Assembly (NCBI RefSeq): GCF_000820515.1
Contig: NZ_JXDG01000003.1
Coordinates: 1-64,000 of the forward strand
Direction of reading: 5' to 3'
From: Pseudomonas batumici
GTDB taxonomy: Bacteria; Pseudomonadota; Gammaproteobacteria; Pseudomonadales; Pseudomonadaceae
Length of the DNA: 64,000 bases
The notes beneath the pieces were generated by a model, which was given only the letters and a program-made list of their open reading frames with translations, was not told the origin of the DNA and searched no databases. The translations under genes and the position numbers were made by a program. Shown piece by piece: positions 10,610-19,906 of the stretch. Each line of letters opens with the position of its first letter. Positions within the stretch are counted from its first letter, which is position 1.

Positions 10610-10703
10610 CTAGGAGTCTGCGCGGCAGAACTCGCAGACTCCTGATGCGTGTTGAAACGGCCCATGCGAAGATTAGGCATGACCACGAGCTATCGCCCTT
10701 ACC
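10610..10703 (+). repeat. Left copy of a 94-bp direct repeat, 5' end of an IS1182-like element
   Basis: This stretch matches 17805-17898 at 88 of 94 positions by eye. It starts with a perfect 11-bp stem (AGGAGTCTGCG / CGCAGACTCCT) around a 10-nt loop and ends in a start codon with the first codons of a transposase (M-T-T-S-Y-R-P-Y). The same N-terminus leads into recognisable IS1182-family sequence in the right copy. Here the element is cut off by the end of an IS3-type remnant at about 10707. Confidence 0.8.
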
Positions 10704-10706
10704 AAC

Positions 10707-11371
<665 letters not shown>

Positions 11372-11780
11372 TTCCATGTCCCCGTCGATTGACACGCGTT
11401 GGCACAGGCGCCGGCAGGTAACCTCGCCCCCCTGATGATCTGAAAAAAACCTCATTCCGCCAGCCCAATCCCCGCACGCGCTGCCTAACCCAGGCGCCTT
11501 GTGGGCTCACCACAGCCAGCGATTACGGGCCAATAGCCGAGGTCGACCAGATAGCGATTTTGGATGACTATCAGCCACCGCCGATCCGCTGATGGTTGAA
11601 GCAGTGAAAAGTCGCCGGACAGCTACATATCCAAAAATTTTCTGACGCACCGCTTCTCCCAATGCGTAGTTTTGCATAAATTGCTTCGGTCGCTGGGCCG
11701 CCCCGAACTCAGCTGAGCAGCTACTGGCGGAAGACGTTTCACAGCGCTAGTCATCAAACATTTAACCAGGTCGCTTTTAC
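11372..11780. other. Intergenic stretch in the island, nothing recognised
   Basis: About 410 bp lie between the truncated PIN-like gene and the zinc-ribbon gene. Only short open frames with no similarity or ribosome-binding site are present on either strand. It must contain the promoter of the gene at 11781. It could hold further decayed coding sequence, but none was identifiable. Confidence 0.4.
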
Positions 11781-13103
11781 ATGGCAGTTGAGCTTGATTT
11801 TCTAACCACAGATCCAGAAGAAATGGAGCTGGCAAACCGCTACTGGGCAATGAACGAGTACGGCGAGTTCTTGATGCCCCTGAAAGACCTCGTACCGTTC
11901 AAAGAGATCAAGCAGCCTGCACAGCTGACCAAATTCGTGCGGACGCTTTGCCTCGCTTACGACTTGAACGATATCTGCAAATGTGGAAAGCCGCACCGGG
12001 CCAACGGCCGCTCAAACGTGAGCAGGTCTCAACGTCAATCGCACCATCCGTGCGAAGCGTGCCTTCAGAGGCAATTGCTGGAGAAGCAAGAGAGGGAAGC
12101 TGCAGAAAGGGCCGAGCTCGAAGCGAAACTCGCTCCGCATATTGAGTGGATGAAGAGTCGAACGCTTGTGTATCGAGAGCTGGCAGATGATTCGGTACTG
12201 GTGCTGCGGGCCTTGCATGCCTCCGTGGGCTCTCGGTTGTGGAAGGGCCGATTCACTCATGAAGACTGCAGTGACTTGTCGCCCTACGCCAGTGGAGGAT
12301 TCGTCAACCGCCTCTACAGGGAAGGTGTGCTAGGGGATGACCCGGAAGCAGCTTGGCAAGGCACTTATTACCAGAGCGAAGGTGAGGTTCGGATCCGGCT
12401 GGAATACGCCAAACTGTTCTTGCCGCCCGATTTTGAATTCGGTTCTGGTGAGGAAGCATTCAGCCTGCTCATTGACAGGGAATTCACAGACTCTGAAGCA
12501 CTGAGCACGCTGTGGCTTGATTACGCCTGTGATGACGTGACGCGATACCTGATGGATCAGTGCGAGCTGCACAATCAATTAGTCGAGCCTGTCGCATTTG
12601 TGAAAATCCAGGACACCATTCGTCATGGCTTGCGCACTTACAGCGTATCTCAGCTCTGGTTCATCGTCTGGAAGGTCGTCCGCGATGCTGCAGCCTTGTC
12701 CAGACGTTCCTATTACAGCCAAGAACGCGCTACTGCGACCATCGCTACGAAGATTCGCAAGCAACTTGAACTAGCCGACCAAACGGGCGAGCTGCGTGAC
12801 ACCTGGAGCCGTCCCCAGCCCCATATCGTAGGGACGCTAGGTATGGTGTTCAACGAGCTGTTTGGCATTGATGAGCGCTCGTCGGGCGAGTCGGTGCTCT
12901 ACATGTTTGCTCAGATGGGTAGGCAACAGGAGGGAAATAGCGATATCCACGAACTCGCAGCTGCCTTCATGAGAGACACGATGGACAAGGACACACCTCT
13001 GCAGGCGCTGGAAGCATTTGCTGAGTTGATCAGATCTGGGCTGACCACTGAAGGTGCTTTGGTCGAGGCTGTTCAACGGAACCCCGAGCTTTTTGCAAAC
13101 TGA
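11781..13103 (+). CDS. Island protein of unknown function with a zinc-ribbon-like motif
   Basis: A 440-residue soluble protein. A four-cysteine cluster at C66, C68, C91 and C94 (CKCGKPH...CEAC) suggests a zinc site and is followed by a charged helix or coiled coil (about 95-120). The remainder is helical and acidic with no catalytic motif recognised. Base composition is lower in G+C than the core genes, consistent with acquisition with the island. It is separated from the ABC-3C-type operon by about 170 bp and so may have its own promoter. It could be a DNA- or RNA-binding accessory or an independent defence gene. The start is the ATG after a weak AGGT site. Confidence 0.7.
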   Translation: MAVELDFLTTDPEEMELANRYWAMNEYGEFLMPLKDLVPFKEIKQPAQLTKFVRTLCLAYDLNDICKCGKPHRANGRSNVSRSQRQSHHPCEACLQRQLLEKQEREAAERAELEAKLAPHIEWMKSRTLVYRELADDSVLVLRALHASVGSRLWKGRFTHEDCSDLSPYASGGFVNRLYREGVLGDDPEAAWQGTYYQSEGEVRIRLEYAKLFLPPDFEFGSGEEAFSLLIDREFTDSEALSTLWLDYACDDVTRYLMDQCELHNQLVEPVAFVKIQDTIRHGLRTYSVSQLWFIVWKVVRDAAALSRRSYYSQERATATIATKIRKQLELADQTGELRDTWSRPQPHIVGTLGMVFNELFGIDERSSGESVLYMFAQMGRQQEGNSDIHELAAAFMRDTMDKDTPLQALEAFAELIRSGLTTEGALVEAVQRNPELFAN

Positions 13104-13273
13104 CCCATTCATCGCTCCTCTCATACCAGGCTCCTCGCTATCGACCCATCTTCGAAAGCATGGCACATAGCCACAATTCTCCTTTAAAATCGCCGGGTGC
13201 GTAGGGAGACGCTGCATTGTCCGTTTGGCCTACCCGCCCCCAAATTTTAGGTGATGGTGCTGGAGATTGTCCG

Positions 13274-14710
13274 ATGGCTTTCGATGCTTCACCCTCCTGG
13301 AGTGGATTCAACTACCAGGGCAAGGTCGCTCTTCACCACGCGCTGACGCTAATCAATGCTCAGCCGGTTGGTTACGACTTTTCGACCACAGATTTAATGC
13401 TTGAAGCCAATGAGGATTTTGAAATCATCATCAATGGCGCATCGGTCTCATTTCATCAAGTTAAAGCCTACAACTCCAGCACATTTGAAGAATATTCGGA
13501 TGCTTTATTTGGTCTCACCATAGAACTTTACAAAAGAAATGATGTGAATGGGTACATCCATACTTGGAAAAAAATTAATGACAGGCCGAAGTGCAAAGGC
13601 CTGCTCGCATCTATTAAGAACGACTTTTCCACGGTACTGAAAGAATATCGAGATGCAAACCCTAAAACAGGTAAAAGCATTCTGGAGACAGCTGCTGCCG
13701 GGGGAAACAACCTCAAAAAGAAGGCGTCAATCCTAAAAGCATCGCTTCCAGGCCTAAATGCCAAAGCGCTCGCTCTCATCATTGACAACATCGTTACCCA
13801 AAAAAACGATGCTCTAGCGCGGCTAGCCAGTTACGTTTATGAAGACGGAAAAGCATTCTGCGACCTTGGTGACATTAACACCAAAATAAAGCAGCAGCTT
13901 TCGATAGCGCTAGCTAAACGCCATATCCCGATCACCGATGACCAACTCGAAAAAAATCTCAATTACTTTTTAGGGATCATTGATAGCTATATCATTGAAC
14001 GGCACAAGACCAAGACAGCCGCAACTGCAAGCCCTATTAAGTTCGAAGAAATCATCGCCGCCCTCAGCTTTGATCATGAGGATGTCAGCAGGCACTACAT
14101 TGCTTGTCGCTTCAAAGATCGTTTCACACGACTGATGGACGAATACCTAGGGGATGAGGAAGATTACCCTCAACCCAAGTCCTCGGAACAGTGTAATTTG
14201 AAGGCAGCGCAAAAGCTGTTGCTATCACTCCCTCCCATGGAGTTATGGGAGCACTACCGGCATTTTTCGCCACAACTTCATCTCGACAGTGGCAACAATA
14301 CCGACAATGCATTCAGTGCCGTCGACGACGGCATTCGCTTTTGCCTGCTGAAAATCCTTCACGGAATAAACTTTTCACGTTTATCTCAGGATGCTGAGCG
14401 CTACCGGTTTTCATACAAATGCACCACTATTCCACCGCAAGGTTATCTACCAACCACCATCATGCCCGTGGCCAGGATCAGCTATACGATTCGACAACTA
14501 AGCTCGAACCCATGCCTTGGAGAGCTTCTCTACGAGGTTCGTAATTTGATCTATTGCGGTACAGAAGTTCATCCATTTGCTCCAGATGACGACAAAAGCA
14601 CCAGTGCGCCTCGATCAACAGAAGACGACCCGCGAGCCAAACGTGACGACATCTTGCCATTAATCACCCTCCTTCCCTTAGAAAATGCAAAAGGCGCGCT
14701 TGCAAAATGA
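13274..14710 (+). CDS. ABC-3C-type effector with N-terminal nuclease-like domain
   Basis: A 478-residue protein and the first gene of a three-gene operon. The N-terminus has WSGFNYQGKVALHHAL, then acidic residues (E44, E47, D48) and QVK at 62-64, which fits a PD-(D/E)xK-like nuclease core as in DUF4297/Cap4-type effectors. The middle and C-terminal parts (about 130-478) are helical and include FCLLKILHGIN and LGELLYEVRNLIYCG, probably the domain contacting the other components. The ATG at 13274 has GGAG 8 nt upstream; an open extension to 13217 starts with TTG and is not favoured. It overlaps the next gene by 4 nt. Nuclease activity is inferred from motif order only. Confidence 0.75.
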   Translation: MAFDASPSWSGFNYQGKVALHHALTLINAQPVGYDFSTTDLMLEANEDFEIIINGASVSFHQVKAYNSSTFEEYSDALFGLTIELYKRNDVNGYIHTWKKINDRPKCKGLLASIKNDFSTVLKEYRDANPKTGKSILETAAAGGNNLKKKASILKASLPGLNAKALALIIDNIVTQKNDALARLASYVYEDGKAFCDLGDINTKIKQQLSIALAKRHIPITDDQLEKNLNYFLGIIDSYIIERHKTKTAATASPIKFEEIIAALSFDHEDVSRHYIACRFKDRFTRLMDEYLGDEEDYPQPKSSEQCNLKAAQKLLLSLPPMELWEHYRHFSPQLHLDSGNNTDNAFSAVDDGIRFCLLKILHGINFSRLSQDAERYRFSYKCTTIPPQGYLPTTIMPVARISYTIRQLSSNPCLGELLYEVRNLIYCGTEVHPFAPDDDKSTSAPRSTEDDPRAKRDDILPLITLLPLENAKGALAK

Positions 14711-15411
14711 TAACAATCCTCAACAACATCATGGCAAGCAACGGGTTCAAATTGGTGGATGTCGACCTGGCGAACGAGTCATTCAACTCCAGCTTGTATA
14801 AAGCAGAGAGCAAGCTCCGAGAAGAGTATTTTTTAACAATTGATCTAAATGATAATAGCAACGAGGCGTTGAAACGATTTATTGATCAAGCCGCGCAAGA
14901 GATATTTGAAGACATTCAAAGCTCGGGCAAGGTCGAATTATACTTTGAAAAAAACTGCACCATGCTCATCTGCCTAGATTCTTCAGGCTTGGATCAGGAC
15001 TTAGTGTTAGCCCTCGAAGAGGACCCCTACAACTTCAAAAAGAATGTCATCAAGTACTCTGCGACTGAATTGGCGGCGCTTAACGCCTACCTGACCAGCC
15101 ACTCCATAACCGCGATCACGAACGACACGATTAACGACATTCTAAACGCAAACAGCGGCAAAGATTTCCTAGAATTCAAGCATCAGAACAGATCTCACAA
15201 CCGACTTTATGACCTCATTATCAGGGTGATGCTCAAGCTCTCTTTCCTTTCCTACCACCCGCAAGAACAAAAACTCGAAAATTTGACAGGGCAGATCGAC
15301 GCCGCCGTACCGGCCGCATTGACCGAAACGTTTGAGCGAATTTTGTCAGCCGACTGGAAGGACGAGGCGGTTATTGCGAACGTAGAGTCGATCTGGGGAA
15401 ATAAAGCATGA
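14707..15411 (+). CDS. ABC-3C-type middle component
   Basis: A 234-residue protein between the effector and ATPase genes, overlapping each by 4 nt (ATGA). It has no enzymatic motif. The EDPYNFKKNVIKYS segment near residue 105 is reminiscent of the conserved E-D-x-y-x-F-K-K stretch of middle components in ABC-three-component systems. The C-terminal half is helical and mostly hydrophobic/acidic. In that family the middle protein is thought to link the ATPase to the effector. The assignment rests on position, size and this motif; on its own the protein would be called hypothetical. Confidence 0.72.
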   Translation: MITILNNIMASNGFKLVDVDLANESFNSSLYKAESKLREEYFLTIDLNDNSNEALKRFIDQAAQEIFEDIQSSGKVELYFEKNCTMLICLDSSGLDQDLVLALEEDPYNFKKNVIKYSATELAALNAYLTSHSITAITNDTINDILNANSGKDFLEFKHQNRSHNRLYDLIIRVMLKLSFLSYHPQEQKLENLTGQIDAAVPAALTETFERILSADWKDEAVIANVESIWGNKA

Positions 15412-17801
15412 TCACACTGACCAAGGTGACGCTTAAAAACTTTAAAGTCTACGGGGGCGAACCTTTTACGGTAAACTTCGAAGATAATCGCCTCGCCCTG
15501 CTGGACGGCCCGAATGGATATGGAAAAACAACGGTATTCGATGCCATTGAACTCGCCATCACCGGTACCATTCGCAGGCTGATTGTGCTCGAAAGCCGGC
15601 AAAACCCCTCGGACATTGTGGTAGCCCACAACGGGCAGAACGATGTCGAAATTATTGTAGAGTTCCGCGATGAGAACGGAAACAAACGAACTTTCCGGCG
15701 GAGGCTCAAGCCCAACATATCCAACTCAGCAAGACGCATCGGGAATTTCTCAGATCTGTGGGAATTTCATGAAGTCGTAGGCACCCAAGCGATCCCGCTC
15801 CATAACGACACATTCGACCAGCTTTTCAATAGCAAAGATTTTGCTCGCGACTTCCTACTCTTTCATTATATCGAGCAGGAAGATACATCTCGATTCCTTA
15901 AATCAAACAATGAGGCCCAGCGCGCGGAGAAGTTGGCCAACCTGTTTGGCGACACCTTCGAATCGGAACAAAAACTTCTAAAGCTCACGGATGTCAAGAA
16001 AAGGCTGTTTACGGCACGCAGAGACAACAAGACCAAGATAGAGAATATACGCAGCCTGCACAACCTTGAAGCCATCAACGATCTGTCGGCAGGTGAAACC
16101 GAGCAACATGCCTATGTACTGCCATGGCTGACCGGAGAGAAGATGCCGTTCTGGGATCGTCCTTCTATTGCCCAGCTGAATGAAGATCGCATGAATAAAG
16201 CGATTGCGGAACTGGAAAAAATTCGTGCCCTGTTTACTTATCGAGAATTTTTTCTGCGCTCCAGATGGTATCAGCGGGCAGCCCAAGAGCGGGAACTCAT
16301 TGAGTTATATATCGGCTATGCAAATACCTACCATCATTACCAGCAGATTGAAGCCGACTACAGCACTTACCAATTCGTAAAACGGTCGAGCGACATACTC
16401 AACAACGGCGATTTGAAAATCCTACATCAAAATCTGGAAACTGCAAAATTATTCCAAATTCTCAACGTCGACTTTCCTGACGCCTTCATCAACGATGTCG
16501 CCTCTTTGGTCGGGCTCACAGAAAAGTCCAAGGGACTGACGTCGATTTATACAGAGCTAATGAAGCATCATAAGGCCTTGCATGACAGCATGCAGGCGAA
16601 CCCTACGGATACCCTGTGCGCTCTCTGCGGCCATGACTATTCGACCCATGAAGCATTGAACAAAGCGGTCACTGATCACGGCCACCTTTTACGCACTCAG
16701 TTGGGCGATCAAGACCGGGTATTGGTCACAGCGCGAGAATCATTTGAAAACAATCAACTCAAGCCCGTACTCAAGGCTTGCGACGAGTTTCTCAAATTGC
16801 GAGAGCTACCATCGCAACAGGAATTGTCGAGAATAGCAAAAGCAGCGGCTAATAAGGATAGACTGGAACGCCTACGCAGTTGGCTTGCGAGCGAAAATAT
16901 TGCCGACCACGATCTCATTTCGCCTATTTTCCCTGTAACGGGTAGTCAGGCCTTTATATCAGAAAAGGCTGACCTGCTATCTGAGCGTATCCGATCGCGC
17001 ATTGGCCCATCACCAGACGGCTACACAGAGTCGTTTGGCAACGATATCTATGAGCGGATTTACCTAGATTACTTCGAACGAGAAGGTGAAAAACTCCGCG
17101 GCTTTGACCTAGCCGTGCTTGAGCGCAAAGAGCGATTTATCAAGTCTCAATACTTTAGCTCGCTGACTCAAGTAGTAGCTCAACTCCTAAAGTTTGAGAA
17201 ACAAGGAGCACTGCTTGATATCGCGCTATTGGACACCGGCAGGCTTATTGATGTCGTCAACACCCAACTAGGTCAGTACCGGAAAAAACTGATTACCGAC
17301 ATCGAAATCCCGTTCTACATATACTCAGGTAAGATACTCCAAAGCCATCAAGCTGGCCAAGGGCAAGGGGTGTTCATCAAGGATCCCCTCGGTAATGACG
17401 TACTGAAGAACGTGCGGCTCGTCTCTGACTGGACGACAGACCACGATATCATGAACACCATGAGTTCTGGTCAAATCTCGGCGGTAGTCATTGCCCTTAC
17501 GCTAGCTCTAAACCGAGTCTATGCGAAAAAATTCTCAACCATCCTCATTGACGACCCCGTCCAGACAATGGATGACATCAACATGTCGTCGCTCGTCGAA
17601 CTCTTACGCAATGACTTCAGCGACAGACAAATCATCATGTCCACGCACGAGGACAAGGTTGCGCGGTATTTCACTTACAAATACATCAAGCACAGCGGAA
17701 AAGTTAAAATCATCAACCTCATGCAACGTAAGGAATACGAGCCGGCGAACAACTATGTCTATCGTGCAGCCGCGAGCTCTAAACCTTCAACAGCGGTATA
17801 A
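15408..17801 (+). CDS. Rad50/SMC-like ABC ATPase of an ABC-3C-type system
   Basis: A 797-residue ATPase. The Walker A (GPNGYGKT) is at residues 34-41. A Q-loop region (FLLFHYIEQED) lies near 155. Long helical arms meet at a CALCG hook at residues 404-407, like the Rad50 zinc hook. The ABC signature MSSGQ is at 685-689, the Walker B LIDDP covers D715/D716, and the switch histidine STHED is near 747. It probably senses altered or invading DNA and gates the nuclease-like effector encoded by the first gene. It is the last gene of the operon; IS1182-like sequence follows within a few bases. Codon use is visibly more A/T-rich than the flanking core genes. Confidence 0.85.
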   Translation: MITLTKVTLKNFKVYGGEPFTVNFEDNRLALLDGPNGYGKTTVFDAIELAITGTIRRLIVLESRQNPSDIVVAHNGQNDVEIIVEFRDENGNKRTFRRRLKPNISNSARRIGNFSDLWEFHEVVGTQAIPLHNDTFDQLFNSKDFARDFLLFHYIEQEDTSRFLKSNNEAQRAEKLANLFGDTFESEQKLLKLTDVKKRLFTARRDNKTKIENIRSLHNLEAINDLSAGETEQHAYVLPWLTGEKMPFWDRPSIAQLNEDRMNKAIAELEKIRALFTYREFFLRSRWYQRAAQERELIELYIGYANTYHHYQQIEADYSTYQFVKRSSDILNNGDLKILHQNLETAKLFQILNVDFPDAFINDVASLVGLTEKSKGLTSIYTELMKHHKALHDSMQANPTDTLCALCGHDYSTHEALNKAVTDHGHLLRTQLGDQDRVLVTARESFENNQLKPVLKACDEFLKLRELPSQQELSRIAKAAANKDRLERLRSWLASENIADHDLISPIFPVTGSQAFISEKADLLSERIRSRIGPSPDGYTESFGNDIYERIYLDYFEREGEKLRGFDLAVLERKERFIKSQYFSSLTQVVAQLLKFEKQGALLDIALLDTGRLIDVVNTQLGQYRKKLITDIEIPFYIYSGKILQSHQAGQGQGVFIKDPLGNDVLKNVRLVSDWTTDHDIMNTMSSGQISAVVIALTLALNRVYAKKFSTILIDDPVQTMDDINMSSLVELLRNDFSDRQIIMSTHEDKVARYFTYKYIKHSGKVKIINLMQRKEYEPANNYVYRAAASSKPSTAV

Positions 17802-17804
17802 GTG

Positions 17805-18216
17805 CTAGGAGTCTGCACGGCAGAACTTGCAGACTCCTGATGGGTGTTGAAACGGCCCATGCGAAGATTAGGTATAACCACGAGCTATCGTCCTTACCGA
17901 CCCGACCAACTCGTCCTGTTGCCCGCCGCGCCACAGTGTTCAGCTCGCGCAAGATCGAGCGACGTGAAACGCGTCTGGCCACCCTCTCGCGGCCAAAGAG
18001 CGCTTGGAGCAGCGTCAGCGCGCAGCCGATCTGAAGAAGGGACGTAGTGACGACGATCGCCGTCCACGCGGGCCGGACGGCAAGCCTCAAAGAGGACGCT
18101 GCAAACGTGAGTTTGGCATCCCCGGAAACAAGGCGCAGGAGAACTTCAGCAACCCGGACAGCCGCATCGTGAAGCTTGCCAGCGATGGCTTTGACGCAGG
18201 CTATAACGAACAAACG
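17805..18216 (+). mobile_element. IS1182-like element remnant (right copy of direct repeat)
   Basis: The first 94 bp repeat the sequence at 10610-10703, including the stem, which here is AGGAGTCTGCA / TGCAGACTCCT with both changes compensated. The transposase start codon has become ATA. Downstream fragments resemble IS1182-family transposase: SYRPYRPDQLVLLP, then VFSSRKIERR, then RRPRGPDGKPQRG, REFGIPGNKAQENFSNPDSR and GYNEQ. They are in more than one frame and separated by deletions. The 3' end is lost next to the tRNA-Asn terminator. The element is non-functional. Confidence 0.78.
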
Positions 18217-18219
18217 CGC

Positions 18220-18250
18220 AAAAAAAAACCTGCATCGCTGCAGGCTTTTT
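18220..18250 (-). terminator. Intrinsic terminator of tRNA-Asn
   Basis: On the minus strand the tRNA is followed by a CCTGCA-GCGA-TGCAGG hairpin and a run of nine T residues. The identical stem-loop core occurs downstream of tyrB at 24557-24578. Confidence 0.85.
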
Positions 18251-18258
18251 CTTCTGTC

Positions 18259-18334
<76 letters not shown>

Positions 18335-18416
18335 ATGGCGCCTATGTTACTGATATAAAAAGAGAAGTCAAGCCCTGCCCGATCAGCCGTCGGCGCCGCT
18401 GGCCAGTACCCGTCCC

Positions 18417-19724
18417 TCACACCGGCCAGCGGCGATGCTGATCATCAATAATATAGGCGTGCTCGTGGATCTTGCCGCCGACGCCATGCAGGTGCGGGTG
18501 ATCCGCCGGCAGGTCGTCATGGCTATGCCTGAGCGATGCCTGTTCGTGGGCCGGTCGCCAGATCGCCAGGCTGACCATGACCGCCACGGCGGCGAGCACG
18601 CCCAGTACCGCGAACGAGGCAACCAGGCCGACCTGCGCGCCCAACCAGCCGGCGAGCGGATAGGTGATCAGCCAGCAGGCATGGGACAGCGCAAACTGCG
18701 CCGCGAACAACGCCGGACGGTCCTCGGCATGGGAAGAGCGGCGCAACAGCCGACCACCGGGGGTCTGCGCCAGCGAATAGCCCACCCCAAGCAGGAACCA
18801 GAGCGGCAACAGCGCACTGTAGGTGCTCAGCATTGTCCCGGCACCCAGGCCGAGCACCAGCAACCCGGCCCCCAGCAGCATCACCGTGCGATCCGCCACG
18901 CGGCTCAACAGCCGCGGCAACACCAGCGCGGCGAGCATCGATCCCGCGCCAAAGGCCGCCAGGGCGAAGGCGGTAAAGCGCTGCGGCAGGGAAAAATGCG
19001 CCTGCACCAGCACCACGGTATTGACGATCACCATGGCACTGGCGGCGGCCACGGCCAGGTTGAGGGCCAGCAGCCCGCGCAGGCGCGGTGTCGCCAGGAA
19101 CAGGCGCACGCCACGGGTGGTGCGTTCATAGATACTGCGCCGCGCGCCGTTCCTGGCCTTGGGCAGCACCACCGAGCCGACCAGCATGGCCGAGGCGAAG
19201 AACCCCAGCGCGGTGCCGCCGAACAGGCCGTGGAAACTGATCACGCCCAGCAGCGCGGCGGCGAGCATCGGACTGACCAGGCTTTCCAGGTCGTACGCCA
19301 GCCGCGCCAGCGACAGCGCACGGGTGTACTGCTCCTCGTCGGGGAGAATATCGGGAATGGTGGCCTGGAAAGTCGGGGTAAAGGCGGCCGAGGCCGATTG
19401 CAGCACGAAGATCAGTACATAGATCTGCCAGATCTCGCTGACAAAAGGCAAAGTCAGCGCCACCAGGGCCCGGACCAGATCCAGCGCCACCAGCATCGTC
19501 CGTCGCGGCAGGCGCTCGGCGAACGCCGCAGCCACGGGAGCGACGCCGATATAGGCGCTCATCTTGATCGCCAGGGCGGTGCCCAGCACGGCCCCGGCCT
19601 GCGCGCCGGCCAGGTCGAAAGCCAGCAAGCCGAGGGCAACCGTTGCCAGGCCCGTCCCCACCAGCGCGATGATCTGGGCCAGGAACAGATGCCGATAGGT
19701 GGTGTTTTTCAGAATATCCAACAT
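18417..19724 (-). CDS. MFS exporter with His-rich C-terminal tail, NreB-like
   Basis: A 435-residue major-facilitator protein with about 12 hydrophobic helices, starting MLDILKNTTYRHLFLAQ. The cytoplasmic tail is unusual: LRHSHDDLPADHPHLHG, then GGKIHEHAY and DDQHRR, rich in His and Asp. Such tails occur in NreB-type nickel exporters, where they bind metal, so nickel or cobalt efflux is the leading guess. No metal regulator lies next to it and it appears monocistronic. A drug or other solute exporter is possible; the tail is the only substrate clue. Confidence 0.8.
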   Translation of the reverse strand: MLDILKNTTYRHLFLAQIIALVGTGLATVALGLLAFDLAGAQAGAVLGTALAIKMSAYIGVAPVAAAFAERLPRRTMLVALDLVRALVALTLPFVSEIWQIYVLIFVLQSASAAFTPTFQATIPDILPDEEQYTRALSLARLAYDLESLVSPMLAAALLGVISFHGLFGGTALGFFASAMLVGSVVLPKARNGARRSIYERTTRGVRLFLATPRLRGLLALNLAVAAASAMVIVNTVVLVQAHFSLPQRFTAFALAAFGAGSMLAALVLPRLLSRVADRTVMLLGAGLLVLGLGAGTMLSTYSALLPLWFLLGVGYSLAQTPGGRLLRRSSHAEDRPALFAAQFALSHACWLITYPLAGWLGAQVGLVASFAVLGVLAAVAVMVSLAIWRPAHEQASLRHSHDDLPADHPHLHGVGGKIHEHAYIIDDQHRRWPV

Positions 19725-19906
19725 GACGATGCTCCGACGTGCGAGGGCCCATCATATCCTGTGACCAGGAAAGAACGCTCTCTCGCCCCCCACAGGGGCC
19801 GGGCTGTCGCCGGCTCCTTGAGCAGATCGGCCAGACGAGAGGCCGTCATATAAGCTTCATATTGCGCAGATAGCATTGTGCCTTCATCTTGCCCGGCGAC
19901 CCCAGC

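Noticed and set aside
10573..10706. Possible att site repeating the tRNA-Asn 3' end
   Set aside because: No stretch matching the tRNA 3' end was found near the left boundary; the boundary repeat is from an IS1182-like element.
13217..13273. Earlier TTG start for the ABC-3C-type effector
   Set aside because: The 19 extra residues lack similarity to the family N-terminus, and the ATG at 13274 has GGAG at proper spacing.
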